From the NCBI GenBank assembly GCA_900465675.1, contig UBJR01000004.1, positions 186,001-250,000 of the forward strand: a stretch of 64,000 nt of DNA, written 5' to 3'. The translations under genes and the position numbers were made by a program. The number at the start of each line of letters is the position of its first letter. Position 1 is the first letter of the stretch. This stretch comes from Hyphomicrobiales bacterium (GTDB taxonomy: Bacteria; Pseudomonadota; Alphaproteobacteria; Rhizobiales; Rhizobiaceae). Shown here in pieces: positions 1-9,115 of the stretch. Below the pieces are notes generated by a model, which was not told the DNA's origin, made no database searches, and saw only the letters and a list, made by a program, of their open reading frames with translations.

Positions 1-484
1 CCGGCTTGCCCATCTTCGGCTGCTGGCCCGATGTCGCCGCCTTCTGATCTTCCTTGGACAGATAGTCGAGCTGCTGCAGCATAACGTCGGCAATGTATTC
101 GCCGCCCAGCCGTTCGTTCATGCCCTTCTTGATCGCATCGCGGAACGCCTGCGGATCGAAAGACTTGACCTTGCTGATATCGACCATCTTGTTGCCGACG
201 AGCAGCGTGAAGAGCTGATCGGTGGTCATCTCGGTCAGCGGCAAAGTGGCTCCCTTGACGACATCCTTGTTCATCATGAAGGAGAGCTGGCCGATGAAAT
301 ATCCGGTGACGGCGCCATCGCCGATGATCGGGATGGTGACGGTCTCGCCTTTGACAAGCTCGAGCTGCGCCTGCTTGGAATCATCCGGCGGCGGTGCCGG
401 CGCGGTGGCCATTTTCACCGAGAAATAGACCGAAGCCAGCGTGATCGCGCAGACCCAGACGCCTGTGAAGACGAGTTTAAGCAT
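1..484 (-). CDS. Membrane-anchored flagellar-cluster protein of unknown function (partial, C-terminus outside window)
   Basis: The reading frame is open from an ATG at 484-482 to the window edge (161 residues seen, no stop). Residues about 4-24 form one hydrophobic segment (VFTGVWVCAITLASVYFSV), followed by a Pro/Ala stretch and then a mixed soluble domain, so it is probably a single-pass or signal-anchored protein facing the periplasm. Its start overlaps the stop of the upstream gene by one base (TGATG), so it belongs to the flhA-fliR-flgJ operon. The size and topology recall FliL-like basal-body proteins, but I see no clear family signature. A protein of this kind follows the flgJ region in related rhizobia. 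Function unknown; a flagellar role is inferred from context only. Confidence 0.75.
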   Translation of the reverse strand, partial: MLKLVFTGVWVCAITLASVYFSVKMATAPAPPPDDSKQAQLELVKGETVTIPIIGDGAVTGYFIGQLSFMMNKDVVKGATLPLTEMTTDQLFTLLVGNKMVDISKVKSFDPQAFRDAIKKGMNERLGGEYIADVMLQQLDYLSKEDQKAATSGQQPKMGKP

Positions 485-849
485 CAGGCATCACGCGCGA
501 CGAATTGTTCCTGGGAATAAGTGCCGTCGGCATCCGCATCCTGCACGGCGTTCTTCAGAATATCGGCGACAGCACGAACGGCTTCGAGGTGAGCCTCGAC
601 ACGGCGTGCGTTCAGCGTCAGCTTCTTCTTCAGGCCATGCAACTGCTCAAGATGCGAAGCGGCAAGCTCTGCCGGATCGGTATCGCTGAACAGCATCGAC
701 AGCTCATAGAGGCAACGGCTCTTGTGCGCGTTGGAGACCTTGAGATCGAACTGCGGGTCGTTGCCGATCCGCGTGTTCTCGTTGTCGATGATCATCTCCA
801 GGCGGCCGAGGACCGACTTGATGCGATATTCGTTTGAGATTATTTCCAT
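484..849 (-). CDS. Helical protein, candidate FlgN-type export chaperone
   Basis: This 121-residue protein is predicted to be almost wholly alpha-helical. The C-terminal half carries a long amphipathic helix with an asparagine (LTLNARRVEAHLEAV) followed near the end by a GTYS segment. That layout resembles FlgN, the cytosolic chaperone that holds the hook-filament junction proteins FlgK and FlgL before export. flgK and flgL are present in the window and no other FlgN is visible. It starts 11 bases after the flgJ stop and overlaps the next gene by one base, so it is translated within the flgJ operon. The FlgN assignment is inferred from pattern and position; the protein could also be an unrelated helical flagellar factor. 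Confidence 0.7.
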   Translation of the reverse strand: MEIISNEYRIKSVLGRLEMIIDNENTRIGNDPQFDLKVSNAHKSRCLYELSMLFSDTDPAELAASHLEQLHGLKKKLTLNARRVEAHLEAVRAVADILKNAVQDADADGTYSQEQFVARDA

Positions 850-860
850 TTTATCCTCGG

Positions 861-1430
861 TTATGCTTCATTATTGGTCTTGGCATCCGCAGTCGGGGTG
901 CCAAATGTCTTGCGCTGGAACTCGTCGACCATGCTGAAGGCGACCTTGCGGTCGTTCTGATCGGCGCTGGCGTTGACGATGGCGCCTTCCTTCTTGCGAA
1001 GAGCGTCGTGATAAAGTTCCTTGGCGATACCGATGCCATCGCCCTTGGACATGACGTTGCCGAGCTGCTCGGCCATCATGCCCTTCCAGATATCGCCCGT
1101 GGCGCCCTTGCCGTAGACCTGTTCGCTATCGCTCGGCAGCATGTTCTTGACGAAGTTCTGCAGAACCATCGATTCGAACTTCCGATAGGTCTCGGGAATC
1201 TCTTCGGTCTTGCTGCGATTCTTGACGTCGTTGAGACCGGTCTTGGCGGCAGCGTTTTCGAGAACATCGACCTTGGACGAAAAGCCGTTGCCGGCGTCAG
1301 CAAGGCTGTTTGCCCTGAAGGCGGCGCGCGTCGCCATGAGTTTTTCCTGGGCAGCCTGAACCTCGGTCGGGTCCGCAGCTTTGACAACGTCCAGGACGAG
1401 ATCACTAGGGGGCGAAATAGCCAACGTCAC
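861..1430 (-). CDS. flgJ: FlgJ-type rod-binding protein without a muramidase domain
   Basis: The 189-residue protein contains the rod-binding domain of FlgJ at residues about 80-150, with the typical segments RKFESMVLQNFVKNMLP and WKGMMAEQLGNVMSKGDGIG. Enteric FlgJ is a two-domain protein of over 300 residues in which the second half hydrolyses peptidoglycan. That half is absent here, as is usual in alphaproteobacteria. The missing activity is probably supplied by the separate lytic transglycosylase encoded at 11557-12141. FlgJ acts in the periplasm as a cap for rod assembly. It lies 29 bases after the FliJ-like gene in a tightly packed minus-strand operon. Confidence 0.88.
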   Translation of the reverse strand: MTLAISPPSDLVLDVVKAADPTEVQAAQEKLMATRAAFRANSLADAGNGFSSKVDVLENAAAKTGLNDVKNRSKTEEIPETYRKFESMVLQNFVKNMLPSDSEQVYGKGATGDIWKGMMAEQLGNVMSKGDGIGIAKELYHDALRKKEGAIVNASADQNDRKVAFSMVDEFQRKTFGTPTADAKTNNEA

Positions 1431-1459
1431 AATCCTCTAATGTAAGGTTGCGGCGATTA

Positions 1460-1870
1460 TTATTTTTGAAGCTTGCTGGAGGCTGGCGTTGCGAACTTCT
1501 GATCGATGATATCATAGACTGCATTGTCATCGGCCTCGCGGCGCTCGGATTCCTGGGCCTCTTTCATGCCCTCCTCCAGCCGGTCGCCCTTCGCCCGCTC
1601 ATGCTGCAGACGCATCTCATGCAGCTGCTGGATGCCCGTCAGCTGCTTGTCCTTGGTGCTGAGGCGCTCGAAACGGTCGGCGTAATTCTGCGAGAATACC
1701 CGGTGGATCGGATCGACCGAGCCAAGTGCTGTGATGACCGTATCCATCGATTCGTTCACTTCGGCGCGCTGCCGTGTGGTTTCGGCAAGGTCGTACTCGG
1801 CCATCTGCTCGAGGTGGCGCTGAACGGCGACAAGGCGCTTGAGTTTCTGCGAACGGGATTTTTCCGCCAT
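1460..1870 (-). CDS. Coiled-coil protein, candidate FliJ equivalent
   Basis: This 136-residue protein is highly charged and helical, rich in Lys, Arg, Glu and Gln, and begins MAEKSRSQKLKRLVAVQRHL. Two long helices with heptad spacing make an antiparallel coiled coil likely, which is the architecture and length of FliJ, the central stalk of the FliI export ATPase. No standard fliJ is seen next to fliI in this window, and this gene lies directly after fliR with a 4-base gap. Gene order is shared with Sinorhizobium. Direct sequence similarity to enteric FliJ is not apparent, so the identification rests on length, coiled-coil character and position. Confidence 0.75.
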   Translation of the reverse strand: MAEKSRSQKLKRLVAVQRHLEQMAEYDLAETTRQRAEVNESMDTVITALGSVDPIHRVFSQNYADRFERLSTKDKQLTGIQQLHEMRLQHERAKGDRLEEGMKEAQESERREADDNAVYDIIDQKFATPASSKLQK

Positions 1871-1874
1871 TTCG

Positions 1875-2627
1875 CTACATGCCTATGAAGACGGACGGGA
1901 AGGATTCCGCGAACTGACTGATCAGCGCGGCCACGGAGAAATAGAACAGGAACAACCCGCCAAGTATCAGATATGGCGTCGAGATGAAGTAAACGGGGAT
2001 CTGCGGCGCCAGCTTGTTGATGAAGCCGATCGAGACGTTGAACATCATGCTGTAGAGCAGAAACGGGCTGGAAAGCCTGAGCATGATGGAGGTCGTCGAG
2101 ACCAGCGTGTCCGTCAGCGAGATGAGGTTGGCGCGCACATCGGTCAAGCCGCCAAAAGGCATCGTCGTGTAGGAATCGATCAGGGCCTTGAAGACGATGT
2201 GGTGAAAGTCCATCAGGAACAGGATCATGATGCCGGCGAAAGTGATAAAACCGGACAGGCTGGTTTCCGGCGTATCTTCCACGACATCCTGGCCGCCCGG
2301 CGAGGTATAGCCGACCATCATGGCAATGATGGTGGCGGCAAACTGGAAGCCCATCGTGTAGAGCCGCGCCAAGAGGCCGTACATGACGCCGATCAGCGAT
2401 TCGCTGAAAATCAGCCCGATATAGCTGGCGCTGGTACCGCTGACCGCGGGATAAACCGTATCCCAGAGCAGCGGCAGAACGGCAAGCGACAGACCGGCAG
2501 CAACAAAGACCCGCAGGATTTCAGGCACACGCGCCGAGGAAAAACCCGGCATTGCCAGGACGCAGCCACCCATCCGGCAAAAAATCAGAAAGAGCGCAAG
2601 GATGGTGCCCTGCGGGTCTGTTATCAT
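1875..2627 (-). CDS. fliR: Flagellar export gate protein FliR
   Basis: The 250-residue protein is very hydrophobic with about six membrane segments and matches FliR, part of the FliP5-FliQ4-FliR1 export gate in the inner membrane at the centre of the MS ring. Segments such as [15 protein letters not shown] and the C-terminal [15 protein letters not shown] are of FliR type, and length is normal for the family. The start codon overlaps the flhA stop by four bases (ATGA), so the two are translationally coupled. The downstream FliJ-like gene follows after four bases. Confidence 0.93.
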   Translation of the reverse strand: MITDPQGTILALFLIFCRMGGCVLAMPGFSSARVPEILRVFVAAGLSLAVLPLLWDTVYPAVSGTSASYIGLIFSESLIGVMYGLLARLYTMGFQFAATIIAMMVGYTSPGGQDVVEDTPETSLSGFITFAGIMILFLMDFHHIVFKALIDSYTTMPFGGLTDVRANLISLTDTLVSTTSIMLRLSSPFLLYSMMFNVSIGFINKLAPQIPVYFISTPYLILGGLFLFYFSVAALISQFAESFPSVFIGM

Positions 2628-4711
2628 GAAACCGAGCCCAAAATCTTTATCTCGATGCCCTTCGCCAACTCGACGTGGGACAGAACCGGAAGCGTCGCGA
2701 ACAGACGTTCGATGATCATGCGCACATAGGAGCGCGTTTCCGGCGATGTGACAAGGCAGAAAGGCAGACCGCGGTCCATGAATTCACGGATAACCTTCGT
2801 CGCCTGCTCGCTGAACTCTTCAAGCGCGCGCGGATCGATGTCGAACTCGACGACTTCGCCCTTGTTGTCGCGTTTCAGAGCCTGGTGGAAGGCCAGATCC
2901 CACTTGCTGCCGAGCCGCAGCACGCGCAGCACGCCGTTGTCGGCAAGGTCGCCGCAGATCTGCTGCGCCATGCGGATGCGGACGTGTTCGACGATCTGTT
3001 CGGTCTTGCGGACATGCGGCGCCAGTTCGGCGACGGCTTCGAGAATGAGGTGCAGGTTGCGGATCGAGACGCGCTCGGCAAGCAGCAGCTTGAGGACGGC
3101 CTGCAGACCCGAATAGGACATGTGCGAGGTGCAGATCTCGTCCGCCAGCTTCTTGTATTCCGGGTCGAGCCGGTCGATCAGCACCTTGACGTCCTTGTAG
3201 GACAGAAGCTGCGGCAGGTTGTTGCGAATGACTTCGCTCATATGCGTCAGGACGACGGAGACGTTGTCGATCGGCTGGAAACCCTCGCGCTTCAGATCCT
3301 CGGTAAAGGCTTCGAGAACGGAAACAGCCGGCATGCCGAAAGCGGGTTCGCGAATCTCGTCTCCCGGAATGCGTGGCTTGCGGCCAGAGCCGGTGACGAC
3401 GAGCACTTCGCCCACACGCAGCTGGTTGGCGGCGATCGTCGTTCCGTGAATGCGGATCTGGTAGGATTTCTCGGCAATGGCGATATCGTCCGTGACCTTG
3501 ATTTCGGGGACGACAAAGCCGTATTGCGTCGCGAACTTCTTGCGCATTTTGCCGACGCGGAACGCCAGTTCCTGGTGGGCACCGAGCAGGCGGGTCGAGA
3601 CCATCTTGCCGAGCGCGAGCTCGATCTCGGAGGTGCGAAGGACCGACTTGACCGAGTCCTTCTCCAGTTCCTTGTTCGCGACGACCTTCTTTTCTTCTTG
3701 GTCGCGGCGAACCTTGTTTTCAGCTTCGATCTGACGCGGGATGAACCAGGCGCCGAAGGCCATCAGGCCGCCGAGCAGCGTGAAGGGCATGGTCGGCAGA
3801 CCAGGCATCAGGGCGAGAATGAACATCAGTGCCGCCGAGACCGAGAGCGCGCGGGGATATCCGGACAGCTGACCGATAACCGCTTCGTCGGTGGAGCCGA
3901 CATTGCCGCCGCGGGAGACGAGAAGACCGGCGGCCAGCGAGACGATAAGCGCCGGCATCTGCGACACCAGACCGTCGCCGACCGACAGCTTGACGAAGAC
4001 GTCGGCCGCTTCGCCGATCGGCATGCCATGGCGGAAATAGCCGATGATGATGCCGCCGAAGACGTTGATGCCGGTGATGAGAAGACCTGCGACCGCGTCA
4101 CCGCGCACGAATTTCGACGCACCGTCCATCGCGCCGAAGAAGGAGCTTTCTTCTTCCAGCTCCTTACGGCGGCGCTGCGCTTCGCGCTCGTCGATGATAC
4201 CGGCCGAAAGATCGGCATCGATCGACATCTGCTTGCCGGGGATGGCGTCCAAGGTGAAACGCGCGCCGACTTCGGCGATACGTGTCGCGCCCTTGGTGAT
4301 GACGATGAAGTTGATGGTGATCAGGATCAGGAAGACGATCAGACCGATGACGAAGTCGCCGGACATGACGAGGCTGGCAAAGCCGGCGATGACGCCACCG
4401 GCCGCATCGTGGCCTTCGTTGCCGTGCGAGAGAATGACGCGCGTCGTCGCGATGTTCAGCGCCAGTCGCGTCATCGTCGCGATCAGCAGGATGGTCGGGA
4501 AGGACGAGAATTCCAGCGGCTTCTTGATCCAAAGCGCGACCATGAGGATCAGCACCGAGAAGGCGATCGAGAATGCCAGGCCGAGGTCGATCAGAAATGG
4601 CGGTATCGGCAGGAAGAGTATGCAGATGATGACGATGATGCCGAAGGCAAAACCGACATCGCGCAAACTCGGTGCGACTTTCGGAAGGGGTAGTGCAGGT
4701 GGTTGCGCCAT
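2624..4711 (-). CDS. flhA: Flagellar export apparatus protein FlhA
   Basis: This 695-residue protein is full length for FlhA. The N-terminal half has about eight membrane segments starting near residue 17. A cytoplasmic loop near residue 150 carries the FHIPEP family signature ([16 protein letters not shown]). The C-terminal half is a soluble domain that docks chaperone-substrate complexes and forms the nonameric ring under the export gate. The gene lies 92 bases after fliQ and overlaps fliR by four bases. The reading frame is intact and composition matches its neighbours. Confidence 0.96.
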   Translation of the reverse strand: MAQPPALPLPKVAPSLRDVGFAFGIIVIICILFLPIPPFLIDLGLAFSIAFSVLILMVALWIKKPLEFSSFPTILLIATMTRLALNIATTRVILSHGNEGHDAAGGVIAGFASLVMSGDFVIGLIVFLILITINFIVITKGATRIAEVGARFTLDAIPGKQMSIDADLSAGIIDEREAQRRRKELEEESSFFGAMDGASKFVRGDAVAGLLITGINVFGGIIIGYFRHGMPIGEAADVFVKLSVGDGLVSQMPALIVSLAAGLLVSRGGNVGSTDEAVIGQLSGYPRALSVSAALMFILALMPGLPTMPFTLLGGLMAFGAWFIPRQIEAENKVRRDQEEKKVVANKELEKDSVKSVLRTSEIELALGKMVSTRLLGAHQELAFRVGKMRKKFATQYGFVVPEIKVTDDIAIAEKSYQIRIHGTTIAANQLRVGEVLVVTGSGRKPRIPGDEIREPAFGMPAVSVLEAFTEDLKREGFQPIDNVSVVLTHMSEVIRNNLPQLLSYKDVKVLIDRLDPEYKKLADEICTSHMSYSGLQAVLKLLLAERVSIRNLHLILEAVAELAPHVRKTEQIVEHVRIRMAQQICGDLADNGVLRVLRLGSKWDLAFHQALKRDNKGEVVEFDIDPRALEEFSEQATKVIREFMDRGLPFCLVTSPETRSYVRMIIERLFATLPVLSHVELAKGIEIKILGSVS

Positions 4712-4803
4712 AACTGGTTCCGTCTCTTCATGAGAGGAGGCGGATACCGGGACCCGCCCTATTCGGATCGACAGTTAAATGGCGAAGCTTGCGCGAGGGT
4801 GGC

Positions 4804-5070
4804 TCAGAAGCCTGACTGGATGCGCGAAAATACCATGTCGGTAAAGATCGAAATCTGCGCGCCGACGAAGGGCGCGGAGATGCCGACGGTAATCAGGACG
4901 GCGACAATCTTCGGGACGAAGGTCAGTGTCGCTTCCTGGATCTGCGTGAGTGCCTGAAAAAGAGCGATGACGAGACCCACGACCATGGCAGCGGCAACTG
5001 CCGGGCCAGCCGCAACCAGCACGGTCCAGATGGCTGCCTGGAACAGATCGAGTGCGTCAGCTTCATTCAT
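4804..5070 (-). CDS. fliQ: Flagellar export gate protein FliQ
   Basis: At 88 residues with two hydrophobic hairpin segments (about 13-38 and 50-75), this is a standard FliQ, the small subunit of the export gate. The motifs VGLVIALFQALTQIQEATL and the polar tail ending SGF fit the family. It is placed between flgD (78 bases upstream) and flhA, so export gate genes fliQ, flhA and fliR are consecutive while fliP is 19 kb away in the flgB operon, as in other rhizobia. Confidence 0.95.
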   Translation of the reverse strand: MNEADALDLFQAAIWTVLVAAGPAVAAAMVVGLVIALFQALTQIQEATLTFVPKIVAVLITVGISAPFVGAQISIFTDMVFSRIQSGF

Positions 5071-5148
5071 CAGGCAACCTCATATCGCCTTGGAGAAACA
5101 GCCCGGCACAAACCGGACTGTACGTCTTCATTGTTCAAACCAGCTCGA

Positions 5149-5595
5149 CTAGGTGGAGCTGCCGGTATCAGTGCTCGGCGTCGTTGGTGCCGAATCAGAG
5201 ATGGTGACACCGGTTTGTACCAGAATCTTACCGCCATCCTTCGTCGTTGCAATGATGCCGTCGGAATAAACCTTGACCGACGATACGACACCTTTGACGC
5301 TGCCATCGGCGCTTTCCATGTATTTGCCGATATAGCTGCCGGCCTGGGTGAGGCTGGAGCTGGACAGCAACGTGTCAAGCTTGGTGTTCGTCTGGATCGT
5401 CTGCTCGACCTGCGAGAAGCTGGCAAGCTGCGCCATCTGCTGGCTCGCATCGACGGGATCCGTCGGATCCTGGTTCTTCATCTGCGCGATCAGCAACTGC
5501 AGGAAGTTGTCGTAGTTCAACGTCGCCTTCTGCTGTGCAGAAGATGTGTTGCCCGACGCGGAAGAGCCTACGCCCGAGAGTGCGTCTACCGCCAT
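5149..5595 (-). CDS. flgD: Hook cap (hook assembly scaffold) protein FlgD, short form
   Basis: The N-terminal signature of FlgD is clear at residues about 28-50: [18 protein letters not shown] followed by [13 protein letters not shown]. FlgD caps the growing hook and directs FlgE polymerisation. The protein is only 148 residues; enteric FlgD is about 230 and has a C-terminal tudor/fibronectin-like pair. Here only a short beta-rich remnant follows (GKYMESADG... KVYSDGI), ending in a Ser/Thr/Pro tail. The short form is also found in related rhizobia, so it is not a truncation artefact. Its start overlaps the flbT stop region by ten bases. Confidence 0.93.
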   Translation of the reverse strand: MAVDALSGVGSSASGNTSSAQQKATLNYDNFLQLLIAQMKNQDPTDPVDASQQMAQLASFSQVEQTIQTNTKLDTLLSSSSLTQAGSYIGKYMESADGSVKGVVSSVKVYSDGIIATTKDGGKILVQTGVTISDSAPTTPSTDTGSST

Positions 5596-6035
5596 GGTGC
5601 AATCTCCTTGCGAATCTGTTCGACCATCGCCGGCGCCATTTCCTGGTTGTTGAGGATGCTGTCCTCAAGCGTGTACATCGAGCGGATGGCCTTCAGAGCG
5701 TCGAACGCGCGGCCTGTCGAGACCAGACCGTCGATGCGCTTCAGCTCAGCCAAGATCTCTTCATTGCGGAAGCAGCTCAGCAGCATGGTGATCGACTTGC
5801 GGAACATCACCGTCGACTGCTCCTTGCCCTCAGGATTGATCAGAATCATCTGGGCAATGAAGTAGAGCTGGCGCAGAGGCGTCGTCGCGTCTTCAGGCTG
5901 CAGGACGTGGTTTTCGAGAAGGAATGTCACATCATTCAGGAATTCCAGCGCGACCTTGCGGTCAACGCGCAAGACCGCGCCGTTGATGAAGATTCTCTCT
6001 CCGGCTTTAAGCGAAATGCGAAGTGTACTTTTCAT
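5586..6035 (-). CDS. flbT: Flagellin synthesis regulator FlbT
   Basis: This 149-residue protein matches FlbT throughout, including the N-terminal segment [19 protein letters not shown] and the central [15 protein letters not shown]. FlbT is an alphaproteobacterial RNA-associated regulator; in Caulobacter it binds the 5' leader of flagellin mRNA and lowers its stability until the hook is complete. In Brucella and Sinorhizobium relatives it can act positively, so the sign of regulation here cannot be read from the sequence. It is coupled to flaF by a four-base overlap, and the two act as an opposing pair on flagellin production. Confidence 0.95.
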   Translation of the reverse strand: MKSTLRISLKAGERIFINGAVLRVDRKVALEFLNDVTFLLENHVLQPEDATTPLRQLYFIAQMILINPEGKEQSTVMFRKSITMLLSCFRNEEILAELKRIDGLVSTGRAFDALKAIRSMYTLEDSILNNQEMAPAMVEQIRKEIAPWR

Positions 6036-6379
6036 TTAAGTCCATCCCTGATGATGATGGTAATGTCGATAATGCCCTGGTAGTTATCGGACTGACGCCG
6101 CCTGATCCTGTCGCATTCCTTGAGAATCCAGATCGCGATGGAGATGAGATTGGCACGCAGTTCGACTTCAAGCTGATTGTCGGGGTGCTTCAGGTCTTCG
6201 ATAAAGCTCACCCAAACGCGGCGGGTGTAAAACAGAGCCTCAATGGCTTCCCGGCCGTATTTTGTTTTCTCGCGCGCCGCAGCAAGCATTTCGATAGACC
6301 GATCGAGAACTTGCCGCTCTCTCTCTTTCGCATCGGTCACCGAGTCTTGCATGACCTCGGCATAAGAGAACTGATACAT
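6032..6379 (-). CDS. flaF: Flagellar biosynthesis regulator FlaF
   Basis: The 115-residue protein is a complete FlaF: it begins [21 protein letters not shown] and includes the conserved [17 protein letters not shown] helix. FlaF is needed for flagellin translation or secretion in Caulobacter and works against FlbT. It sits 36 bases after flgL and overlaps flbT by four bases, so regulator synthesis is tied to the hook-junction operon flgE-flgK-flgL. Confidence 0.95.
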   Translation of the reverse strand: MYQFSYAEVMQDSVTDAKERERQVLDRSIEMLAAAREKTKYGREAIEALFYTRRVWVSFIEDLKHPDNQLEVELRANLISIAIWILKECDRIRRRQSDNYQGIIDITIIIRDGLK

Positions 6380-6415
6380 TCATGCATCCTTCTTTGTAAT
6401 GCGCGCCTTTGATCA

Positions 6416-7543
6416 TCAAAGGTAATTTACAAGGCTCAACTGCTGGATCTTCGAGATGATCGTGTAAGAGGTCTGAAGCTGCGTCTCCATATTCTTGACG
6501 ATCGTGGTGGCTTCAACCGGGTCGACGCCTGTCAGATCGATAAGCTTGCCCTGCAGAATGCTGGACTGCGCGTCGAGTGCGGCGTTCGACTTAGTCACGC
6601 GCTCCTGCGACAGGCCGAGCTGGCTCTGCTGGCCGGTGATACCGGTGGTCGCGCGGCCGGCGTAGTCGATGGCGGCATCAGAGAGACCCGACATGCCTGC
6701 CGTACCCAATCCCTGATTGGTCAGCGCCTTGGTCATGACCGTCGCCATGGCGAAATAGCGCATACCGTCCGAATTGGCATTGGTCGAAGACGTGACGACT
6801 TCCGAGTTGCTGATGCGGCTCGTCATGTTCTGGTTGGATGCCGACGACCAGTTGCCCCAAGCCGGCGGCGTCGTATCGTAGGTCAGGCCACCTGTTGGAG
6901 CGGGAGCACCAACGGGATATCCTGTAGGCAAAGTATCCTGCATGAACATCGGCTCGACGAACATGGTGGTGAAGTTCTTCATGTCCGTGGCATCGAGGTC
7001 GGCAACGGTCTTGGGATTGCCGGTCACCGGATCGGTCAGCCCGCTGGCATAGGCCTTCAGATTGGTTTGCATCGCCGACATTGCCGCAGCACTCTGGTCG
7101 GTCAGCGGCGCGACATCGGTGTTGATGCCCGAGAACAGATATTCGCCGTTCGTCAGCGAGTTGCCGGTATCCATCAGCTGCGAGAACGCGCTGGATGCCT
7201 GCTGCAGCGTGACGGTGATCGTGTCTGCGCTCTGGCTTCCCTTCAAGGCCGTCAGTTTGGCAACAAGGTCATCGGCGGCGCCGTTCATCGCGTCGAGACC
7301 GTTCTGCGACATCTCCAGACGAAGGTTGACGACCGAATTGCTATCCTTGATCGACTTGATGCGGTCGATCTCGCGGTTGAAATCGACGCTCTTGGCCGTA
7401 TTCACGCCGAGCGCAACACCGACATCGGCGTACATCTTCGTGCTGGCCTCAACCGCCGACTGCACCATCTGGTTCTGCGACTGACGGATCGTCAGCCGCA
7501 TGGCGTTTTGAATGGCTGAACTAGAAATAAAAGAGCTTTTCAT
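6416..7543 (-). CDS. flgL: Hook-filament junction protein FlgL (HAP3)
   Basis: This 375-residue protein has flagellin-like terminal helices without a flagellin centre. The N-terminus includes SAIQNAMRLTIRQSQNQMVQ, and the C-terminus ends in an amphipathic helix with DLTGVDPVEATTIVKNMETQL, the diagnostic FlgL C-terminal pattern. FlgL links FlgK to the first flagellin subunits. It follows flgK with only three bases between, so the two junction proteins are made together. Confidence 0.93.
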   Translation of the reverse strand: MKSSFISSSAIQNAMRLTIRQSQNQMVQSAVEASTKMYADVGVALGVNTAKSVDFNREIDRIKSIKDSNSVVNLRLEMSQNGLDAMNGAADDLVAKLTALKGSQSADTITVTLQQASSAFSQLMDTGNSLTNGEYLFSGINTDVAPLTDQSAAAMSAMQTNLKAYASGLTDPVTGNPKTVADLDATDMKNFTTMFVEPMFMQDTLPTGYPVGAPAPTGGLTYDTTPPAWGNWSSASNQNMTSRISNSEVVTSSTNANSDGMRYFAMATVMTKALTNQGLGTAGMSGLSDAAIDYAGRATTGITGQQSQLGLSQERVTKSNAALDAQSSILQGKLIDLTGVDPVEATTIVKNMETQLQTSYTIISKIQQLSLVNYL

Positions 7544-7546
7544 TTT

Positions 7547-9094
7547 TTAACTCGCAATATCCAGCAATGACTTCAGCATTTCGTCGACGGCATTCAAAAT
7601 CTTCGTTGCCGCCTTGTAGGACTGCTCGATGTCGAGCATCAGAGTCAGCTCTTCGTCGAGGTTGACGCCCGTCTCGTTGGAATAGGCCTGATCGGAGCGC
7701 GCCAGGGCAGCAGAAGTGTTTTCGGACGCATCGCTGGCACTGCTGCGGTACTGCTCGAGCCAACCGATGGAGTTGGCGGCGAAATCCATAATGCTGACGT
7801 TAGAATCGAGACCCGAGCCCGTGTTGAAGCCAGAGACACCTGTGCCAGGATCGAAATCTATCTTGGCGCCCATGGCGTTGTAGTACTTGTCGAGCTGATC
7901 CGTATAACCGCCGTTGCCCGAAAGATTGGTGCTGTAGGGGACGTAAGGAGGAATCGCCGGCATCGGGTCCGGATCGTTGATCGAACCGTCGCGCAGCTTC
8001 ATCGGATCGCCACCCTGAGAGGTGATGACTGCCGAGTTTACCTTGATCGATCCCGCCATCCCATTGATGATAGCGTACTGCCCCGTGACCGGGTCGACGG
8101 TCGGCATTCCGCCCGCGGCACCACTCGGAGACTGCGTCCAGACGAATAGTCCCGGCGTCGTCGAGCTGCCGTCGGTCTTCGTTTCGGCGAACATGTTGAC
8201 GAGTCCCTTGGCGATCTCGTCGAGCTGGCTCTGGAATTTCGGCGCGACATCGTCACGGATCTGCAGCAGCGCCTGGAGGCTTCCCTGGCCGGAGGTCGTG
8301 CCGCCCTGGCCCATGGCCAGCGCCACGCCGTCGATATAGACGCCGTTGCCCTTGTCGCTCGCCTGATAGGTCGGGGTCGCCGTGAATTTTACCTCGCGGG
8401 GAATGGTATCGAAAAGAACGACACCATCGGAGGTGTAGAGTGCCATGTCGCTGCCATTGCGCGATACCGGCTTGACGCTGACAATGCTGGAAATCTGCTT
8501 CAGCAGCTTGTCGCGCTGATCGAGCGCGTCCGACGGATCGGAATTGGTGTTCACCGCGTTCTTGACGGCGTTATTGGCCGTCTCGAACTGCGATAGCAAC
8601 GAGTTCAGCGTGTCGACCTGGGTCGCAATCGACTTGTCGGCAGCGGCCCGGGTGTTCTGGACGGAAGCCGTAGCGTTATTCAGCGAGTTGGCGAGATCCT
8701 GCGCCGCATTGATCGCACCCTGCGCGGCGACGACATTGTTCGGCGACGTCTGAAATGCGGCCAGCTTCTTCTGGAAGGCGCTGAGATATTCAGACGGAGA
8801 GGTCTCGTAGTCGTTGCCGCCGAGAACGCTCTTCACGTCTTCCAGACCATTTAGCAGAGTCTGCTGGGCGCTGTCCTGCGAATTGCTGGCGAGGTACTGC
8901 TTTAGGAGAGCATCCTCCTGCGCCCGATCAATCTTGACCACCGATGCGCCGTTCAACGACGTGGTGATCATCGCCTGCCGGCGCACATAGTCCTTGTTGC
9001 CGGCATTGGCGATGTTCCCCGACACGGTCGCGCTCTGCGTGCCCGTGTTGTTGAAGATGCTTTGTGCCGTATTAAGTGCTGACGTGAGCGACAT
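7547..9094 (-). CDS. flgK: Hook-associated protein FlgK (HAP1)
   Basis: The 515-residue protein has the FlgK N-terminal rod-type helix (NTGTQSATVSGNIANAGNKDYVRR) and a C-terminal helix containing VNLDEELTLMLDIEQSYKAA, both characteristic of FlgK. Between them is a Gly/Ser/Pro-rich variable region. FlgK forms the first junction zone on top of the hook. It lies 21 bases after flgE and three bases before flgL. The length is in the normal range for the family. Confidence 0.93.
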   Translation of the reverse strand: MSLTSALNTAQSIFNNTGTQSATVSGNIANAGNKDYVRRQAMITTSLNGASVVKIDRAQEDALLKQYLASNSQDSAQQTLLNGLEDVKSVLGGNDYETSPSEYLSAFQKKLAAFQTSPNNVVAAQGAINAAQDLANSLNNATASVQNTRAAADKSIATQVDTLNSLLSQFETANNAVKNAVNTNSDPSDALDQRDKLLKQISSIVSVKPVSRNGSDMALYTSDGVVLFDTIPREVKFTATPTYQASDKGNGVYIDGVALAMGQGGTTSGQGSLQALLQIRDDVAPKFQSQLDEIAKGLVNMFAETKTDGSSTTPGLFVWTQSPSGAAGGMPTVDPVTGQYAIINGMAGSIKVNSAVITSQGGDPMKLRDGSINDPDPMPAIPPYVPYSTNLSGNGGYTDQLDKYYNAMGAKIDFDPGTGVSGFNTGSGLDSNVSIMDFAANSIGWLEQYRSSASDASENTSAALARSDQAYSNETGVNLDEELTLMLDIEQSYKAATKILNAVDEMLKSLLDIAS

Positions 9095-9115
9095 GGCTTA
9101 CCGGTTACCCTGATT

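Noticed and set aside
2675..4693. 672-codon open frame on the plus strand
   Set aside because: It lies wholly antisense to flhA in a mirrored codon frame, which stays open because of high GC at third positions; product is rich in Arg, Asp and Glu and has no family features.
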